DNA from: Chaenocephalus aceratus
Taxonomy: Eukaryota > Chordata > Actinopteri > Perciformes > Channichthyidae
DNA length: 64,000 nt
Direction: 5' to 3'
NCBI GenBank assembly: GCA_023974075.1
Contig: CM043796.1
Location: 22,436,927 to 22,500,926 of the forward strand
Shown here: in pieces, positions 23,989 to 35,997 of the stretch
How positions within the stretch are numbered: position 1 is the first letter of the stretch
Layout: each line of letters opens with the position of its first letter
Position numbers and translations under genes: made by a program
The notes under the pieces: model-generated
The model's database searches: none
The model's input: only the letters and a program-made list of their open reading frames with translations
Told to the model about the DNA's origin: nothing

Positions 23989-24808
23989 TGTGACCCACTC
24001 TATCGAAATCAGTCGGAAGTCGCAACGGGCTCATTTCAAAATAAACGTGGATTTGCGTAAAAAAATAGTTTTTCAGGGTTCGGGTGTTTTGTTTGATTTT
24101 AAATAAACAAAGTCTTGGCTTTCAGAATACAAAACTTTTATTTCCAAAATCACACCATAAATACATTTTTGAAGCTTGTAAAGGGAAGATGACAGCTCTC
24201 ACTCGCCACTCTGCTGTTCCGCAGCGTCGCCCCCCCTCCCTCCGGCTGGAATTAGGAATGTAAGGCGTATAGTAATCATAGATAACACGGCAGGGTCCGT
24301 TACAGTTTACAATTCAGATGATAAATACAACTTTGAAGCTTGTAACGGCATAATTACAAGCGGAGAACGGAGTAACTTAACGTCACAGCAGGCATAACAC
24401 AACAGACGGTGTTTCTCGTGAGTGTTTTCCCCGGGAAACAAACACAATACACAGAAACGCAAAAATATACAAACACACACACACACACGTACATACACAC
24501 ACACACACTTCACCCAGACCAGTAATCCAAACAAAAATATTTTCCCTCCGTACTATTTTGATAATTTGCTCCGCTAATAATCAATCAGATCGATGGATTA
24601 CAGAGAAGTGGAAACTTTGAAGGCCTTTTTCTCAAAATGATGACTCGGTGACAGTCATTATATAATGTGACATATTTTGCTTAATATTTGGAGTACAACA
24701 ACAATCCTGATATCATTAGAAAGCTAGGAATCTCATCTTTCCAACAGTGTATACAACTCAAAATGTGTCTTCGGTTCAATGCGACTGATTTCGATAGAGC
24801 AGGTCACA
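23989..24808. mobile_element. MITE with TA target duplication
   Basis: TA at 23987-23988 and 24809-24810 flanks inverted ends: TGTGACCCACTCTATCGAAA on the left, and on the right the complement reads TGTGACCTGCTCTATCGAAA. The match continues for about 27 bp with three mismatches. There is no coding sequence inside. TA duplication suggests a Tc1/mariner-like transposase acting in trans, but the termini do not let me name a family. Confidence 0.75.
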
Positions 24809-24810
24809 TA

Positions 24811-25164
24811 TTGGCAAACATTGCTATGAAAACGATTTCGCCCTAGACCAAGGGCGAATAGAGATGAAAAATATCTACAGACAATACTGATTATCTGTAT
24901 TATGAACACAAGGAATGCTATGTTTTCTAAGGAGTCAAGTTGGTGAATTAGGGTTAGGGTCAGATTCCACCTAAATGTTTCTGCACCTGGATCTTATTGC
25001 AGCTTTGGTTACCATAGATCAAGGTATAGTACTAGTCCAATGGGTCTGATCAATTTGCTGTGTCTGGCTCTCGCGTGGTCTTACTTATCTGAAAGAACAA
25101 TTTGTTTCCAATTACAAAAATACATACAACAAATCCAAAGGCTGGATTGTGCTGTTGTGTGAGT
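24811..25164. other. gene-free sequence
   Basis: Nothing recognised. Confidence 0.6.
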
Positions 25165-25169
25165 GTCAC

Positions 25170-25830
25170 TGTGACGGCTGTCACCTTTCCGGTCCTGTTA
25201 AACCGGTGTTGCTATCCTGTTATGTAAATAAGCTGTGTGGTTGCTTCAACGTCATTGGCTACCAACTCCTGGTTCCGCCTCCGAAGATGCTGATTAGAGC
25301 ACGCCGGGCCCGACGCGCTCCAATCCCCGTGCCATCCCAGCGCACACCTGCCAGAGATTACGCTACAAAGCCTGGGGACAGCTATCACTCGGGAGGCTCT
25401 GCTGCGATCAGACGCCTCACATATCTTGCTCTTGTCTGGACACATCAGACTTAAGCTAGGAGATTGTTTTGACTCTTCTGAACCGTGTTTAGTGTTGTGT
25501 GTTAGGGGTGTTTATCTATGTGTTTAGAGTAGCGTGTTCTGTTATGTGTTTAGAGTAGCGTGTTTTGTTTCCCCCGTGTTGGCTGCATTTACCTGCAGCC
25601 TCCTTCCATTTAGTGTTGATTGGAAGTGATCGCGGGTGTGTCAACTAGGCTCGAGTCCTCCTTCTGTTTAGCAGTTTACCTGTGCCCTTTTGGCTCTTTA
25701 GTTTGGCTTAGGCTATATTTGCCCTCTTTTTGTTGTACACCAGTTTGTTACTCATTAAACCCTATTATAATTATTACCAATTCCATTCTGGTGTGTGTTG
25801 TTTTCCTATACCCTAGAGGGGAACGTAACA
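25170..25830 (+). mobile_element. solo LTR, 661 bp
   Basis: Starts TGTGACGGCTGTCACC and ends GGGGAACGTAACA, so it has TG...CA ends. It is flanked by the 5-bp duplication GTCAC (25165-25169 and 25831-25835). No internal retrotransposon sequence adjoins it, so it fits an LTR left by recombination between two LTRs. A possible polyadenylation signal (ATTAAA near 25755) fits the plus orientation. A gypsy-type origin is likely from the 5-bp duplication but not shown. Confidence 0.85.
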
Positions 25831-25835
25831 GTCAC

Positions 25836-26544
25836 CTAAGTGGTTGATTTTCACCAAGTGACTGCACAACTCCTAATGTCTTTGTAGTCCGTCATAGAAG
25901 ATTTGTTCAGCTCTATTGTTGGTTTCGTGATTGTTCATTTTGATGTTGGGTTTTGTTTCCCCGAAAGGGTATAACACACTTTCAATTGAATAGGAGGACT
26001 AGGTTTCCGCCTGATTTGGTACAAATAGAGCCTAAAAGTGAATTACCATTCATCCAAGGCTGCTGATATACTTTATGTTGAATCCCTCCAACCCTCATTT
26101 ATTTTTCCCACAACCACCTTGTTCTCTCTATCCAGTTTTTCCTCATTGTCCTACCTTTTTTCTCCTGGGACTTAGTGTCCAGGGCTGTCGGTGCCTCATT
26201 CCAGATGTCTTGAATCTGGACCTAGACCTTTTGCCTCTGCTCTCGTCTGTCTCTCAGTCCCCTGTGTGCATATTGTCCTTGTTTCTCTCTCCCACTCTGA
26301 GTTTGTTTCTTTTCTCCTATCTCTGAATGGTGTGCTTTTTTTTTGTGGCTCTTGTGGGATAGTTTGTCTGTCCTCTCCAGGACTCTATGGCTGAAGTCAT
26401 ATATGTTATGTAACATCTGAAGGTTCCTCAATTGTACTCCTGGACTCATATACTTTTAAATAATCTATTTTCTTGTATTGTCAATACTATCATTTTAAAA
26501 TGTTTCACTAATCTGAACAAACAAAATCTATTTCATGTCTGTCC
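25836..26544. other. gene-free sequence
   Basis: CT-rich in the second half; no coding or repeat end recognised. Confidence 0.55.
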
Positions 26545-26552
26545 TCTTAGAT

Positions 26553-27726
26553 CAGTGGTTCTCAAATGGGGGTACGCGGACCCCTAGGGGTATGTTGGAG
26601 TACTGCAGGGGGTACGTGAGATGTATTTTATGTTAATGAAAAAAACAAACATAATTAATTAATTTAAACAAACTATTAATAGTAGATTAACTACTTTATT
26701 CAAAGGTTTACAGTAATTCTGGATAATAAAATGGGAAAAATAAACGGGGTGCTCTCTTTTCCGCTCCCTCTCCTGACAGCCCGTCAGTCTCGTGCAGCTC
26801 GCTGAACCTGTGATGAGTGACCCGACAGTAAAGAATAAATATATGTATAACTAGTTTAGCTAGTTCCAGAGTAGATAAACAAGCTAAGTGTGTTAGGTCT
26901 AACTCTTAGTGTGCTCCACTCAACGGTCCGTCACAGCGGCGGAGCTGTGATCATGCAGAGCTGCGTGTTCTCCGTCAGCAGCAGCTGATCTGATATCTGA
27001 TCTCTCTCTAGCGTCCGGTTATACTTCACTCGCATTTATGTCCAAATCTATCAGATCTAGCTAGTTATAGTTAATTATATGACTGCCTGCTTATCAAAGG
27101 ACCTAAACAATAAGTGTTGCTTGGCAACGGCTTGTGGCTGCAAAGTATAGTGCAGCATTATGCATTTGTTTATATGAGGGGTCAAAATCCCATGCTCATA
27201 AAATGCTCATATATTTTTTTTTTCTCTTCATTCCCCACGCCCCAAAATAAATAAATAAATACATATACCAATTTTAGGAAAAGTTACGAAGTTTGAGCAG
27301 TGTGGGTTTTATTTTAACAGAGTTACACATATTTCAAAACGTGAAGTGTAATAACTGCAGTTTGCCTCCCTGTCAGAATGACAAAGATCCTCAGTGAAGC
27401 ACAAGCCCATGTTTCTCACTAAATTGTAAGTACAACTTAAAAGATCAGTTCCATGCAACTAATGTCGTCTCAGTGTTATTGCATGATGTTAAAATTGGTT
27501 TGCCATGAATTTAGTGATGGATTGTAAACATTTGAAATGTAGCATTTAAGTGTTTCTCAGTTACAAGGTTGTTGTTTTAATAAATCAGACACCGATGGTG
27601 CAAGGCTGTACTGTACCTCTTTATATAGGCATTTTTTCCCTGACAAATAGTTTTTTCGCTGATCAGGGGGTACTTGGCTGAATTTTCAAAGGTGGTACAT
27701 TATTGAAAAAAGTTTGAGAACCACTG
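26553..27726. mobile_element. hAT-type MITE with 8-bp target duplication
   Basis: TCTTAGAT at 26545-26552 is repeated exactly at 27727-27734. The element begins CAGTGGTTCTCAAATGGGGG and ends AAAAGTTTGAGAACCACTG, giving the CAGTGGTTCTCAAA termini typical of Charlie-like hAT elements. The subterminal GGGGGTACG and GGGGGTACTT blocks also resemble each other. No transposase coding sequence is present. Confidence 0.92.
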
Positions 27727-27734
27727 TCTTAGAT

Positions 27735-29530
27735 GATGGAACTCTCTTCTGTTCTGCGTAAGTTTTTCTCTCTTTTTTAGAGGGTTACTGGGTCAGATTT
27801 CTTTAACCAAGGAGAGTCAAATACATTATTGGTGATACTAGCCTGTGTAATTAAAACTAAATGTACTCAACACTTACGACTCCTAAAATATGCAGCGCTT
27901 CCTGAATTTGAGACATGACTTGAGACAATTGAGAGTAGGCGTATGCAATTTATTTAATTGAAGATGAGTGCAATAACTTGAAACTACTGACAGTTTAATT
28001 CAATAACTTGTCTCATGCTCAGAGATAAAAAAGTAAATATGTTATCATACCAAATAAAAGAAAATCAAAAAATCAACCACAAAAACCTAAATTGTATTGT
28101 ATTGTCCGTGAAGATAAAATAATAAACACCTCATTGTGAAGGTTGTTATTGCTATCAATGTTTATAAGTATGCAAGGCTGGTAGAAGTGCCACAGGGCTT
28201 TTGATTGCACAAACACTTCAAAGGTTCAAGGAAGCTTGGGTCAAGGGTCCATGGAGGAGGAGAATCCAACTATTGAGGCAAAAAAAAAAAAAAACAGACT
28301 GGAAGGTGTTGAAGAGGCAAGCCAGCATGCATATGCTGAGTAGTGGCTGTGCAAATTGGCAAGTTGTTTGGGTGCTGCTTGACCTGAGTCTACAGGCTCT
28401 CTAGCCCTCTACACATAGCTTATCAGTGGCATAATTATTTGCCCTGGCTGTTGTTTTCCTAAGGAGAAGTCAAGATGCTAAACCTTGCTTTAGTGCTACT
28501 TTGGACAATTTGCCAAGAATTAAATGCCAAGATTAAATGTCATTGGTCAGGCAGGGTTTCACAACATAGGATGGACCTAGAAACTGGTTTTGCTCCAGAC
28601 CTTGCACGGAGTTGACTCAACTAAGCCATGCTTGCCCCGTAGCTTGTCCATTTGTCCTCCAGTGCCGGTATAACTATCGATAATTCCTCCTCAAGGGAGT
28701 TCAATTCCGCCTGGTCCTTCCCCGAGATGGTGACCTTAACTGAAATGCCACAAACATGGTCAATCCTAACTGAGTCTTCATGACACAAACTAAACTTGGA
28801 CCCAGGTACAGAGAATCCACAGAGACATACTGTTAGTTCAAGAAAGGATTTGCTGAAAACCACACAGTGGGGTACAGAGGGAAATAACAAACACTGGTGC
28901 CAAGGCCAGACTAACAAGACTAATTATGGCTCTGCAGAACTGTCACTCACAAGAACAAAACTACTAGACACTGACCTTACTGAGCATTTATGAACATTTA
29001 CTGAAGAAGTGGTCAGAAAAGGTCACAATATCTTTTATCTCTTTTTATTTGAATTTGTTAAAACTGAACACATGCTGTTAAATAAGGGGCATAGTTAGGG
29101 CCAACATGTACTGTTGATATACCACACAAATGAACACGAAATATACAATTGACATGCATTCATTTAGTATCCATCCTTTAGAAACTTGGGTAAAATGAAG
29201 ACCTGATCTTTCGCTGGTAGTACAACTATAAACGCACAAAGTGTTTTCAAAACCTAAATAGGGTGCTTTTGCCTGAATTCTAAATGTTCAACATGTGTTT
29301 AAAACTTGGATCTTTATGGAGCGTCATCATTTGAATCGTAGGGATACCAAATATCTCAGTGAGGGTTATTGTTTCTAAATCATTGTGACTGAAATTATTA
29401 TTTTCAGTGTAGTGTCGAGGGGGCCTTGCTTGAAGCTCTTAATGATTTGTAAGCATCGTTATTTATATTAAGCAAAACTGAAGTAAAAATTACACATGAT
29501 GTGAATACATTAGATCTAATATAGATTCTA
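27735..29530. other. gene-free sequence
   Basis: AT-rich, with a short A run near 28280. A 98-codon minus-strand open frame at 28621-28917 has no motif that I recognise. No RNA or repeat end seen. Confidence 0.5.
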
Positions 29531-29681
29531 GGCAAGGCAAGGCAAGGCAAGGCAAGGCAAGGCAAGGCAAGGCAAGGCAAGGCAAGGCAAGGCAAGGCAA
29601 GGCAAGGCAAGGCAAGGCAAGGCAAGGCAAGGCAAGGCAAGGCAAGGCAAGGCAAGGCAAGGCAAGGCAAGGCAAGGCAAG
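29531..29681 (-). repeat. (TTGCC)n pentanucleotide array, 3' tail of the L2 LINE
   Basis: About 30 uninterrupted copies of GGCAA on the plus strand. They abut the LINE 3' end without a gap, so they probably grew from the element's own tail repeat. Confidence 0.95.
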
Positions 29682-29928
29682 TTTATTTATATAGCACTTT
29701 TCAACACAAGGCAATTCAAAGTGCTTTACAAAAAATGAAAGACATTAAGCATTACAAAAGAAAAGCTAATAAAATAAACATTAAAAGAAAAAATACATGG
29801 ATAAAAGTTACAGTGCAGTTTAAGATATGAATAGTTCAATTAAAAGCAGCGACAAAAAGAAAAGTCTTCAGCCTGGATTTAAAAGTAGTAAGAGTTGCAG
29901 CGGACCTGCAGGTTTCTGGGAGTTTGTT

Positions 29929-30685
29929 CTAGATATTTGGAGCATAATAACTGAACGCTGCTTCTCCATGTTTAGTTCTGACTCTGGGGACAGAAAGCTG
30001 ACCAGTCCCTGAAGACCTGAGAGATCTGGATGGTTCATAATTTAGCAGGAGGTCAGTAATGTATTTTGGGCCTAAACCATTCAGTGCTTTATAAACCAGC
30101 AGCAGTATTTTGAAATCTATTCTTTGACACACAGGAAGCCAGTGTAAAGACTTCATAACTGGAGTGATGTGATCCACTTTCTTAGTGTTAGTGAGGACTC
30201 GAGCAGCGGCGTTCTGAATCAGCTGCAGCTTCCTAATAGATTTTTTAGTGAGACCTGTGAAGACACCATTGCAGTAGTCGAGTCTACTGAAGATAAAGGC
30301 ATGGACAAGTTTTTCCAAATCCTGCTGTGACATTAGTCTTTTAATCCTAGATATATTGTTTAGGTGATAGTAGGCTGATTTAGTAACTGTTTTAATGTGA
30401 CTGTTGAAACTCAGGTCAGAGTCCATGACTACACCTAGATTTCTGGCTTTATCTGTTGCTTTAAACATTGCACACTGAAGCTTGGCTCCAAATTACCTCA
30501 GTTTTATCTTTGTTTAATTGGAGAAAGTTCTGACACATCCAGTCATTGATTTGTTCAATGCACTTACTCAGTGTTTGAATTGGAGCATAGTCTCCTGGTG
30601 AAATTGTTACGTAAATGTGTGTGTCATCTGCATAGCTATGGTAACTTATTTTGTTGTTCTTCATTATCTGAGCCAGTGGTAGCAT
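29929..30685 (-). pseudogene. L2-type reverse transcriptase, C-terminal part
   Basis: From 30685 leftward the frame shows the catalytic YADD in [16 protein letters not shown], then [19 protein letters not shown]. After a one-base frame change near 30470 it continues with ARNLGVVMDSDLSFNSHI, LDYCNGVFTGL, IQNAAARVLTNTKK and SLHWLPVCQRIDFKILLLVY, ending near 29929. All are conserved in the thumb and C-terminus of L2 clade ORF2. Upstream RT motifs and the endonuclease are absent. Confidence 0.88.
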
Positions 30686-30691
30686 GTAGAT

Positions 30692-30728
30692 CAGGGGTGG
30701 GGAACGGTTTTTTTCCTCTCAAGGGCCA
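30692..30728. mobile_element. hAT terminus fragment, interrupted by piggyBac copy B
   Basis: CAGGGGTGGGGAACGG, then TTTCCTCTCAAGGGCCATT, is nearly identical to the complement of the right end of the hAT element at 62217-63292. The match stops at the TTAA where the piggyBac derivative begins. The remainder of this hAT copy is not clear beyond 31644. Confidence 0.75.
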
Positions 30729-30956
30729 TTAACCCTTGTATGGTATTCGGGTCTGTGGGACCCGTTTTCATTATTTATCTAAAGAAAAATTATATGATAA
30801 ATTATTTTTTCAAACCCACACTCAATGGCCTTGGCTCATTTTGTGTGAAGAACATATATCAGAACACATTTTCAATGGCCACCCTCTGTACCCCCCCCCC
30901 CCCCTACACATTTACATTACATACAGGGTGTTCGGGTCCTGTGCACCTGTCTGGGC

Positions 30957-31061
<105 letters not shown>

Positions 31062-31193
31062 CTCACATTCCCGCATTATGTCTTTGCGGGAAACAATCTT
31101 AATTGTTTTCACAGTCTATCCCAGCTGGAAATTTGAGGCAAGACACAATAAATAAAGCTTTTCCAGTTTAGGTCCTTATCACAACTGATCAAG

Positions 31194-31340
31194 ATGGCCA
31201 AAAGATTCTCTGCTCAGAGGGCCTTGCAAATGATTCTGGAAGAGAGAGAACCATTTGATGATGATGAAGAGGAAGAGGAAGAGGTTTCAGAATGTGAGGA
31301 TCACATTTCTGAGAATTCTGAGTCTGACAGTGACTTTTAA
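31194..31340 (+). pseudogene. piggyBac-type transposase N-terminal fragment, copy B
   Basis: The frame starts MAKRFSAQRALQMILEERE, has a short acidic run (FDDDEEEEEE), then VSECEDHISENSESDSDF and a stop at 31338-31340 after 48 codons. In copy A this stop is a Glu codon, so the stop is a point change here. The region after it (GAAGAGGATGAGATTGAGCA) still aligns with copy A. The catalytic domain is absent in both copies. Confidence 0.75.
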
Positions 31341-31644
31341 GAAGAGGATGAGATTGAGCATCAGCTAGATGCACAAAAAAAAACGAGCCACAGGACCAGC
31401 CGGTCAGCGGGCAAAAAAACAAGTAGCACTTTAATTCATGAATGTGATCTAACAAATGTAAAAGGGCAAATATTAACCATATGTTGTTTATATTGCTTGT
31501 AATTGAGATGAAGTAAACATCTGTTGAGTATTTTAACATAAAATAGTTTGATTGTGTTGAATTGAAACTCAAAAAGGCAGCGGGTCCACCAGAACCACGA
31601 ACACTGGCTGAATAACAAAAATATGAACACCATACAAGGGTTAA

Positions 31645-34600
31645 AAACACAGCAAACACTTGGAATGAAACTGGAATGAAACTCTTCCATTTGGGAAAGA
31701 GAAGATAGTCAATACTAAAGGCAGGTGAATTGTTAAGAATAGCTGGTGAACAATATATTATCAACAATTTTACTATAACCAACAGCCTAAAGGTTGCAAG
31801 AAAAACATATTACATATTCCACACTTTAGTTCTTTACATTTGGATTTCACAGGTTTTTAAATAAAGGATGCAGGCAGTATGCTCCTGAAGGTGTTTGCTT
31901 TCACTGCTTTTATGCGTAAGCAGCGTGGTCCTCACGGTGGCTGTTGTACTTGTACACAGAGGTCAGTAGGGTGTTATAAATATTTCTATTATCATAACCT
32001 CCCATAACAATGTTGTGCCGAGAGCCGTTCTGCATGATGAACGGCCTCTGGAAGACATGGCTCTGTGTTACACTCCGTCCCACCTAGGGCCCGGATAGTA
32101 ATCATACTCCCTTTCCAAGCCATTAAAACTAGAAAGTGACGTTTATTAGACAGCAGAGGAAAATAAACAAGCTCTAATTGGCTCACGCAGAGAGCGGTGC
32201 ACTCTCCCCTTGGCCCCTTTTTGTCGGAGAATAAACCTGCCGGGGAGTGAAGGTGCAAAGCTCAAGAGCGGATTGACCTTTGGAGATTCACGTTTTTTCA
32301 AGTGGATCTGCTATGCCAATAAAGGCTCCAATAAACGGAAAGCCAAGCATATTATTTACACATACAGTATGCAGACAATATTGACACCTTGTATCCGTGA
32401 GGGGTGTGAAATGGGTCATTATGTTACAAATTAGATGGGAGGAGATTCTTTCATTTGCAGCCTAAAGCCTTCCAATTATATTGAAATAAAATGTACTGAC
32501 ACTGTTATTCTTAAGGAGCCTTGCAAAGGAAGCTGTGTGAAACATAAATCATTGATACAAAGCCATTCAAATTGAGGACCCTGTATTGTGTGTTACAATC
32601 TTATTAACCATTCTCTTTTAGCATTATTTCACACTATTAAACTCCATGAGGAGGTGGTACACAACATGCCAACAGGCAACAGTACCCTGCCACCAGGTAG
32701 TGAAGCATTAGAACAATATTTGCGAACACATTTGGCAATAATGTGTGACACTTTGATTGCAATAGAATGAAGTGCTACTATCACACATAACACTTGCTCT
32801 TAAACTGCTGTTGGGATTATTGTATTTTTATCTCCTGTGTTTTCTCAAGGGGGTGAACATCTCATTCACTTGAAATTACATGATTATGAACCAAATAAAC
32901 CCAAAAGGTAACACCTAATCACCAGGGATTCTGGCTATTTTGTGATATTACCCATGGGCGTAGCTGTTGTAAAAAAAATGTTTTATGTGTGTTTCTTTTT
33001 TATTTCAGGTATATTTACTCATCCAAAATCATTGCTATTATTCATGTACATACAATTAAGGCAACCTAGTTTAATATGCATTAAGGTTAAATGGGTCAGT
33101 TGATTTAAATTCAATCCAAGAAGGAATTAAATAGATGTTGTAACAGGCTATTTTTTATGTATTGCCCTACTGATAGTAAGCAGTAATTATCAATATTTAA
33201 AGTGATGAAGGGAAGTTATATTCTAATGATTCTGCATTGGACATTGAATGGGAACCAAAAACTAAATGGGTTGTTGAATCCTGTCTTTCCTTATTTCAAA
33301 GTGTGTGGGTACCTCAGATACGCAAATGTATGTGCACAATGACTGATAAAAGGGACCAAAATGTTAACAGCGGGCAATTTGAATATGTTGGATTGTGAAA
33401 CTCAATATATGGGCCTTATAAATGATCTGGATTTAAAGGAAATTATCACCTCTGTCAGCAGAAATTGGCATACACTAATAAAGACGTTTTTATTTAAATG
33501 GCAGTTGCCGTTTTTGGCCGCTCCAGTTATCTGGATCCATCAATATCCTCATTGCTTCCACCAGTACCGTTGTGGTGCAGACAGACATTATTTTTTGTAA
33601 AAGAAAAACAGAATTAGAAACTAGAGAATTCTCCTACTATTCACCTACTACAGAAAGGCTCCTATTCTTGATTAAAAATGTTTTTGTCAATCATTTTATC
33701 GAGCGTCTTTTACAATTTTGTCGGTTAGCAAAGGCGCTAACTGGCAATATCGGCGGACCTTAATAATAGAAAAAAAACTTCACATGCAGAACTGCACTCT
33801 TGGGACCTCAGTAACAAACATGGCAAGCGTTAATTAAATATGTCTAAGCGAGATAATCAAAACTAAGATTAACATGTAAACATTCAAACTATATGTCTGT
33901 CATTATATCTGTAAATGTTAGGGGACAAAACTTCCTTAATTTTACATTTCTCTGCTTCTTTAAATTGCATTTTGAATGAATGTGTCGTCGATAAGAATGA
34001 TTTGTTTCTGTTTTCATGTTCACATGGTCCTTATAGCAGTTGTTATAATGCAATGACGCTCTGAGTGATGATTATCTAATGTGAACCTTATCTCTCTCCA
34101 TCTCCTGCACGCCCCCCGCCTATATTGTTCCTACAGTAAACCATCCCTATAACAATACATCACAGCAATAGGCCATCCAGCAGCCGTAGCTTTAAGGAAT
34201 AGCACTATCATGTTCTTATATCCTCTCCCCGCACTTGAAACTAGACATGATGCATAGAGTGGATTGCCACAGTTGACATGAAATTCAGTATATCAAATAA
34301 GCTCAGTGCGGCAGCCCAGCAGCGTGTCTCCAGGTCACAGTACTTCAAACGAGATGTATCTTACTGATCCTCTGTAAGGCACGAACAGAGATGAAAGAAA
34401 ATGATTCCTGTTCAGTTAAGTAAGTAAATGTATCATAACTGCCAAAGTGTTCCGTGAGAATAAAGGTAGGTATTACTTTTCCTCCTCTCCTGGAGGACCT
34501 TCACAGGCTTTGTTAGCATACTGCCTTTTTTTCCCCCCCATCTTTTTCCGAGACAAATACAATGACAAGCTGTTAAAAGTGTGTGTTTTGTTTGATCAGC

Positions 34601-34754
34601 TTAGTGTAGTATGAATCAGACCTCTTCTTTAGTTGTCAACGAATATCTGCTTGTCGTGTGCATGCAGTCCAATTCAGACAGCTTTTTAGCAACTTTAAGA
34701 TAAAAAACCTTCTGTTGTTGAGAATAGTCAAATACGGAGCTTGTTAGCATTTAT
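31645..34754. other. gene-free sequence with possible LINE remnants
   Basis: No intact coding sequence. Around 33890-33930 the reading MSVIISVNVRGQNF resembles the start of an L1-type endonuclease, and 33361-33500 might be another degraded piece, but I could not confirm order or frame. Confidence 0.4.
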
Positions 34755-35389
34755 TTAAAGGAATGGTCCACTCATTAGATAATTAATCAAAACTTCAGTA
34801 TTTAGTGAAACGTTATGTTTAAACCATACCCTGAAGAAATCAGCGATATTCCCCGGTAAATAATGATTTTATAGCTCTTTTTTATCAAGACCTGTATATT
34901 CCGTCTGGCCGCCGCCATGTTTGCCATTTTCAGTAGTCACGTGATGGTCGTGACGTCATCCATGCGTTCACTTTGTCAACACACGGAAACATGGTGGAGT
35001 ATTTCAGTTCGGACTCGTCAGCAGAGGAACAAGTTTTGACCAATGTGAAGAGATTGGATGGGGGAATTCAGCCATACATATCAGTATGACAATACGACAC
35101 CCTCTGTCCTAAGACCCTCACATCGTACAAGGAAAAACTTCCGAAGAAAACCCACAGTTTAAAGGGAACATGGGAGAAACCTCAGGGAGAGCAGCAGAGG
35201 AGGGATCCCTCTCCCAGGACGGACAGTAAATTGAAAAGATAATAATAATGCCGTGTGTAAATTGAAAAGATAATACATTTGCAACATAGGTAGTCCAAAT
35301 GTTTGGAAATGCATGTGTGTATAATGGGAAGATGATATAAGATACTATATGTATGCATGTAGTACCACCCTTGCTAGCGATTCCCTCTC

Positions 35390-35566
35390 TAGTTTAGCAT
35401 ACTCAGCTTCGTTGTCCCTGGCCATAGAATCACGATTTTATGGGGCCGGAAAAACTGGGGGGAAATACACACTAGCAGGTACTACGCTATATGGAAAGGC
35501 CACCAAAAACTGTCCTGGCCTGGACGTTAAAACGGGGCTAGCCGCTGCAATGGAAATGCGCTATAA
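35390..35566 (-). mobile_element. Harbinger-related terminal fragment
   Basis: Its complement matches the left end of the Harbinger element at 53587: ATTTCCATTGCAGCGGCTAG, CCGTTTTAACGTCC, TTTTTGGTGGCCTTTCCATA and CGATTTTATGGGGCCGG all recur in the same order with moderate divergence. Only one end is seen, so it is a truncated MITE or a relic. Confidence 0.7.
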
Positions 35567-35821
35567 CATACCTTATTCTTACTCCGAGCACTACTTCTGC
35601 TCCTCCGTCGCTTCACACTTGCAGAGGGCGATTTCTCTACTGGCCGAACTGGTGTCCTGGTCGGTGATGACACCAGAAAGACCGATGGTACTGCATCTCC
35701 ATTGAGTAATGGTTGTTCCATAAATCCCATGTTATGTTTGATCATACTCTCAGAGTAGTCGTCCGGAAATGTGAAATGTTCGCTGCATACATGAGCCTGT
35801 ACATCTCTCGGTTCGGGCCGG
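35527..35821 (-). pseudogene. THAP domain, C-terminal part, and following basic region
   Basis: On the minus strand just beyond the foldback element the frame reads PEPRDVQAHVCSEHFTFPDD, with the last Cys and His of the C2CH set, then PLLNGDAVPSVF, the typical AVPxxF end of a THAP domain. A Ser/Arg-rich stretch (SVKRRRSRSSARSKNK) follows and could be a nuclear signal. Removing the insert gives C-x45-C-x2-H spacing, within the usual THAP range. The frame then runs into Harbinger-related sequence near 35566. Confidence 0.8.
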
Positions 35822-35997
35822 TGTTCCGGTTTAACTGGTTCCCCGATCAACTGGTTGACAGATGTGGAGGCGTGGCCTTCGACTGAAATACACATTTCGA
35901 TCGCTTCTTCTGTCGTTTACATAAATCTTTTGGTATATTTGGCTGGATAGGAACACTTTGATGCACATTCAGTACCAGTGTGTGAGTTGTGGTTACG

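Larger units (their letters stand above)
29531..30691 (-). mobile_element. 5'-truncated L2-type LINE with (TTGCC)n tail
   Basis: Read on the minus strand, this holds the end of a reverse transcriptase ORF, a short 3' untranslated region (including the common fish motif AAGTGCTATATAAATAAAC near 29685) and a pentanucleotide 3' tail. L2/CR1-type LINEs end in short tandem repeats rather than poly-A, which fits. The 5' part, including the endonuclease, is missing: the element is cut at 30691 by a hAT end. Confidence 0.85.

Noticed and set aside
28621..28917. 98-codon minus-strand open frame as a host exon or gag piece
   Set aside because: No motif, no splice sites in phase and no conserved neighbour; length is not unusual by chance.
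29531..29681. CRISPR-like or satellite array
   Set aside because: A 5-bp unit without spacers at a LINE end; eukaryotic context.
29404..29714. A protein of repeated ALPCL units
   Set aside because: Translation of the (TTGCC)n tail of the L2 LINE.
33361..33930. A LINE endonuclease remnant
   Set aside because: Only SVNVRG near 33905 looks right, and upstream pieces are out of order; not enough to call a feature.
35349..35705. A 118-codon plus-strand protein
   Set aside because: It runs through a Harbinger relic and antisense to the THAP exon.
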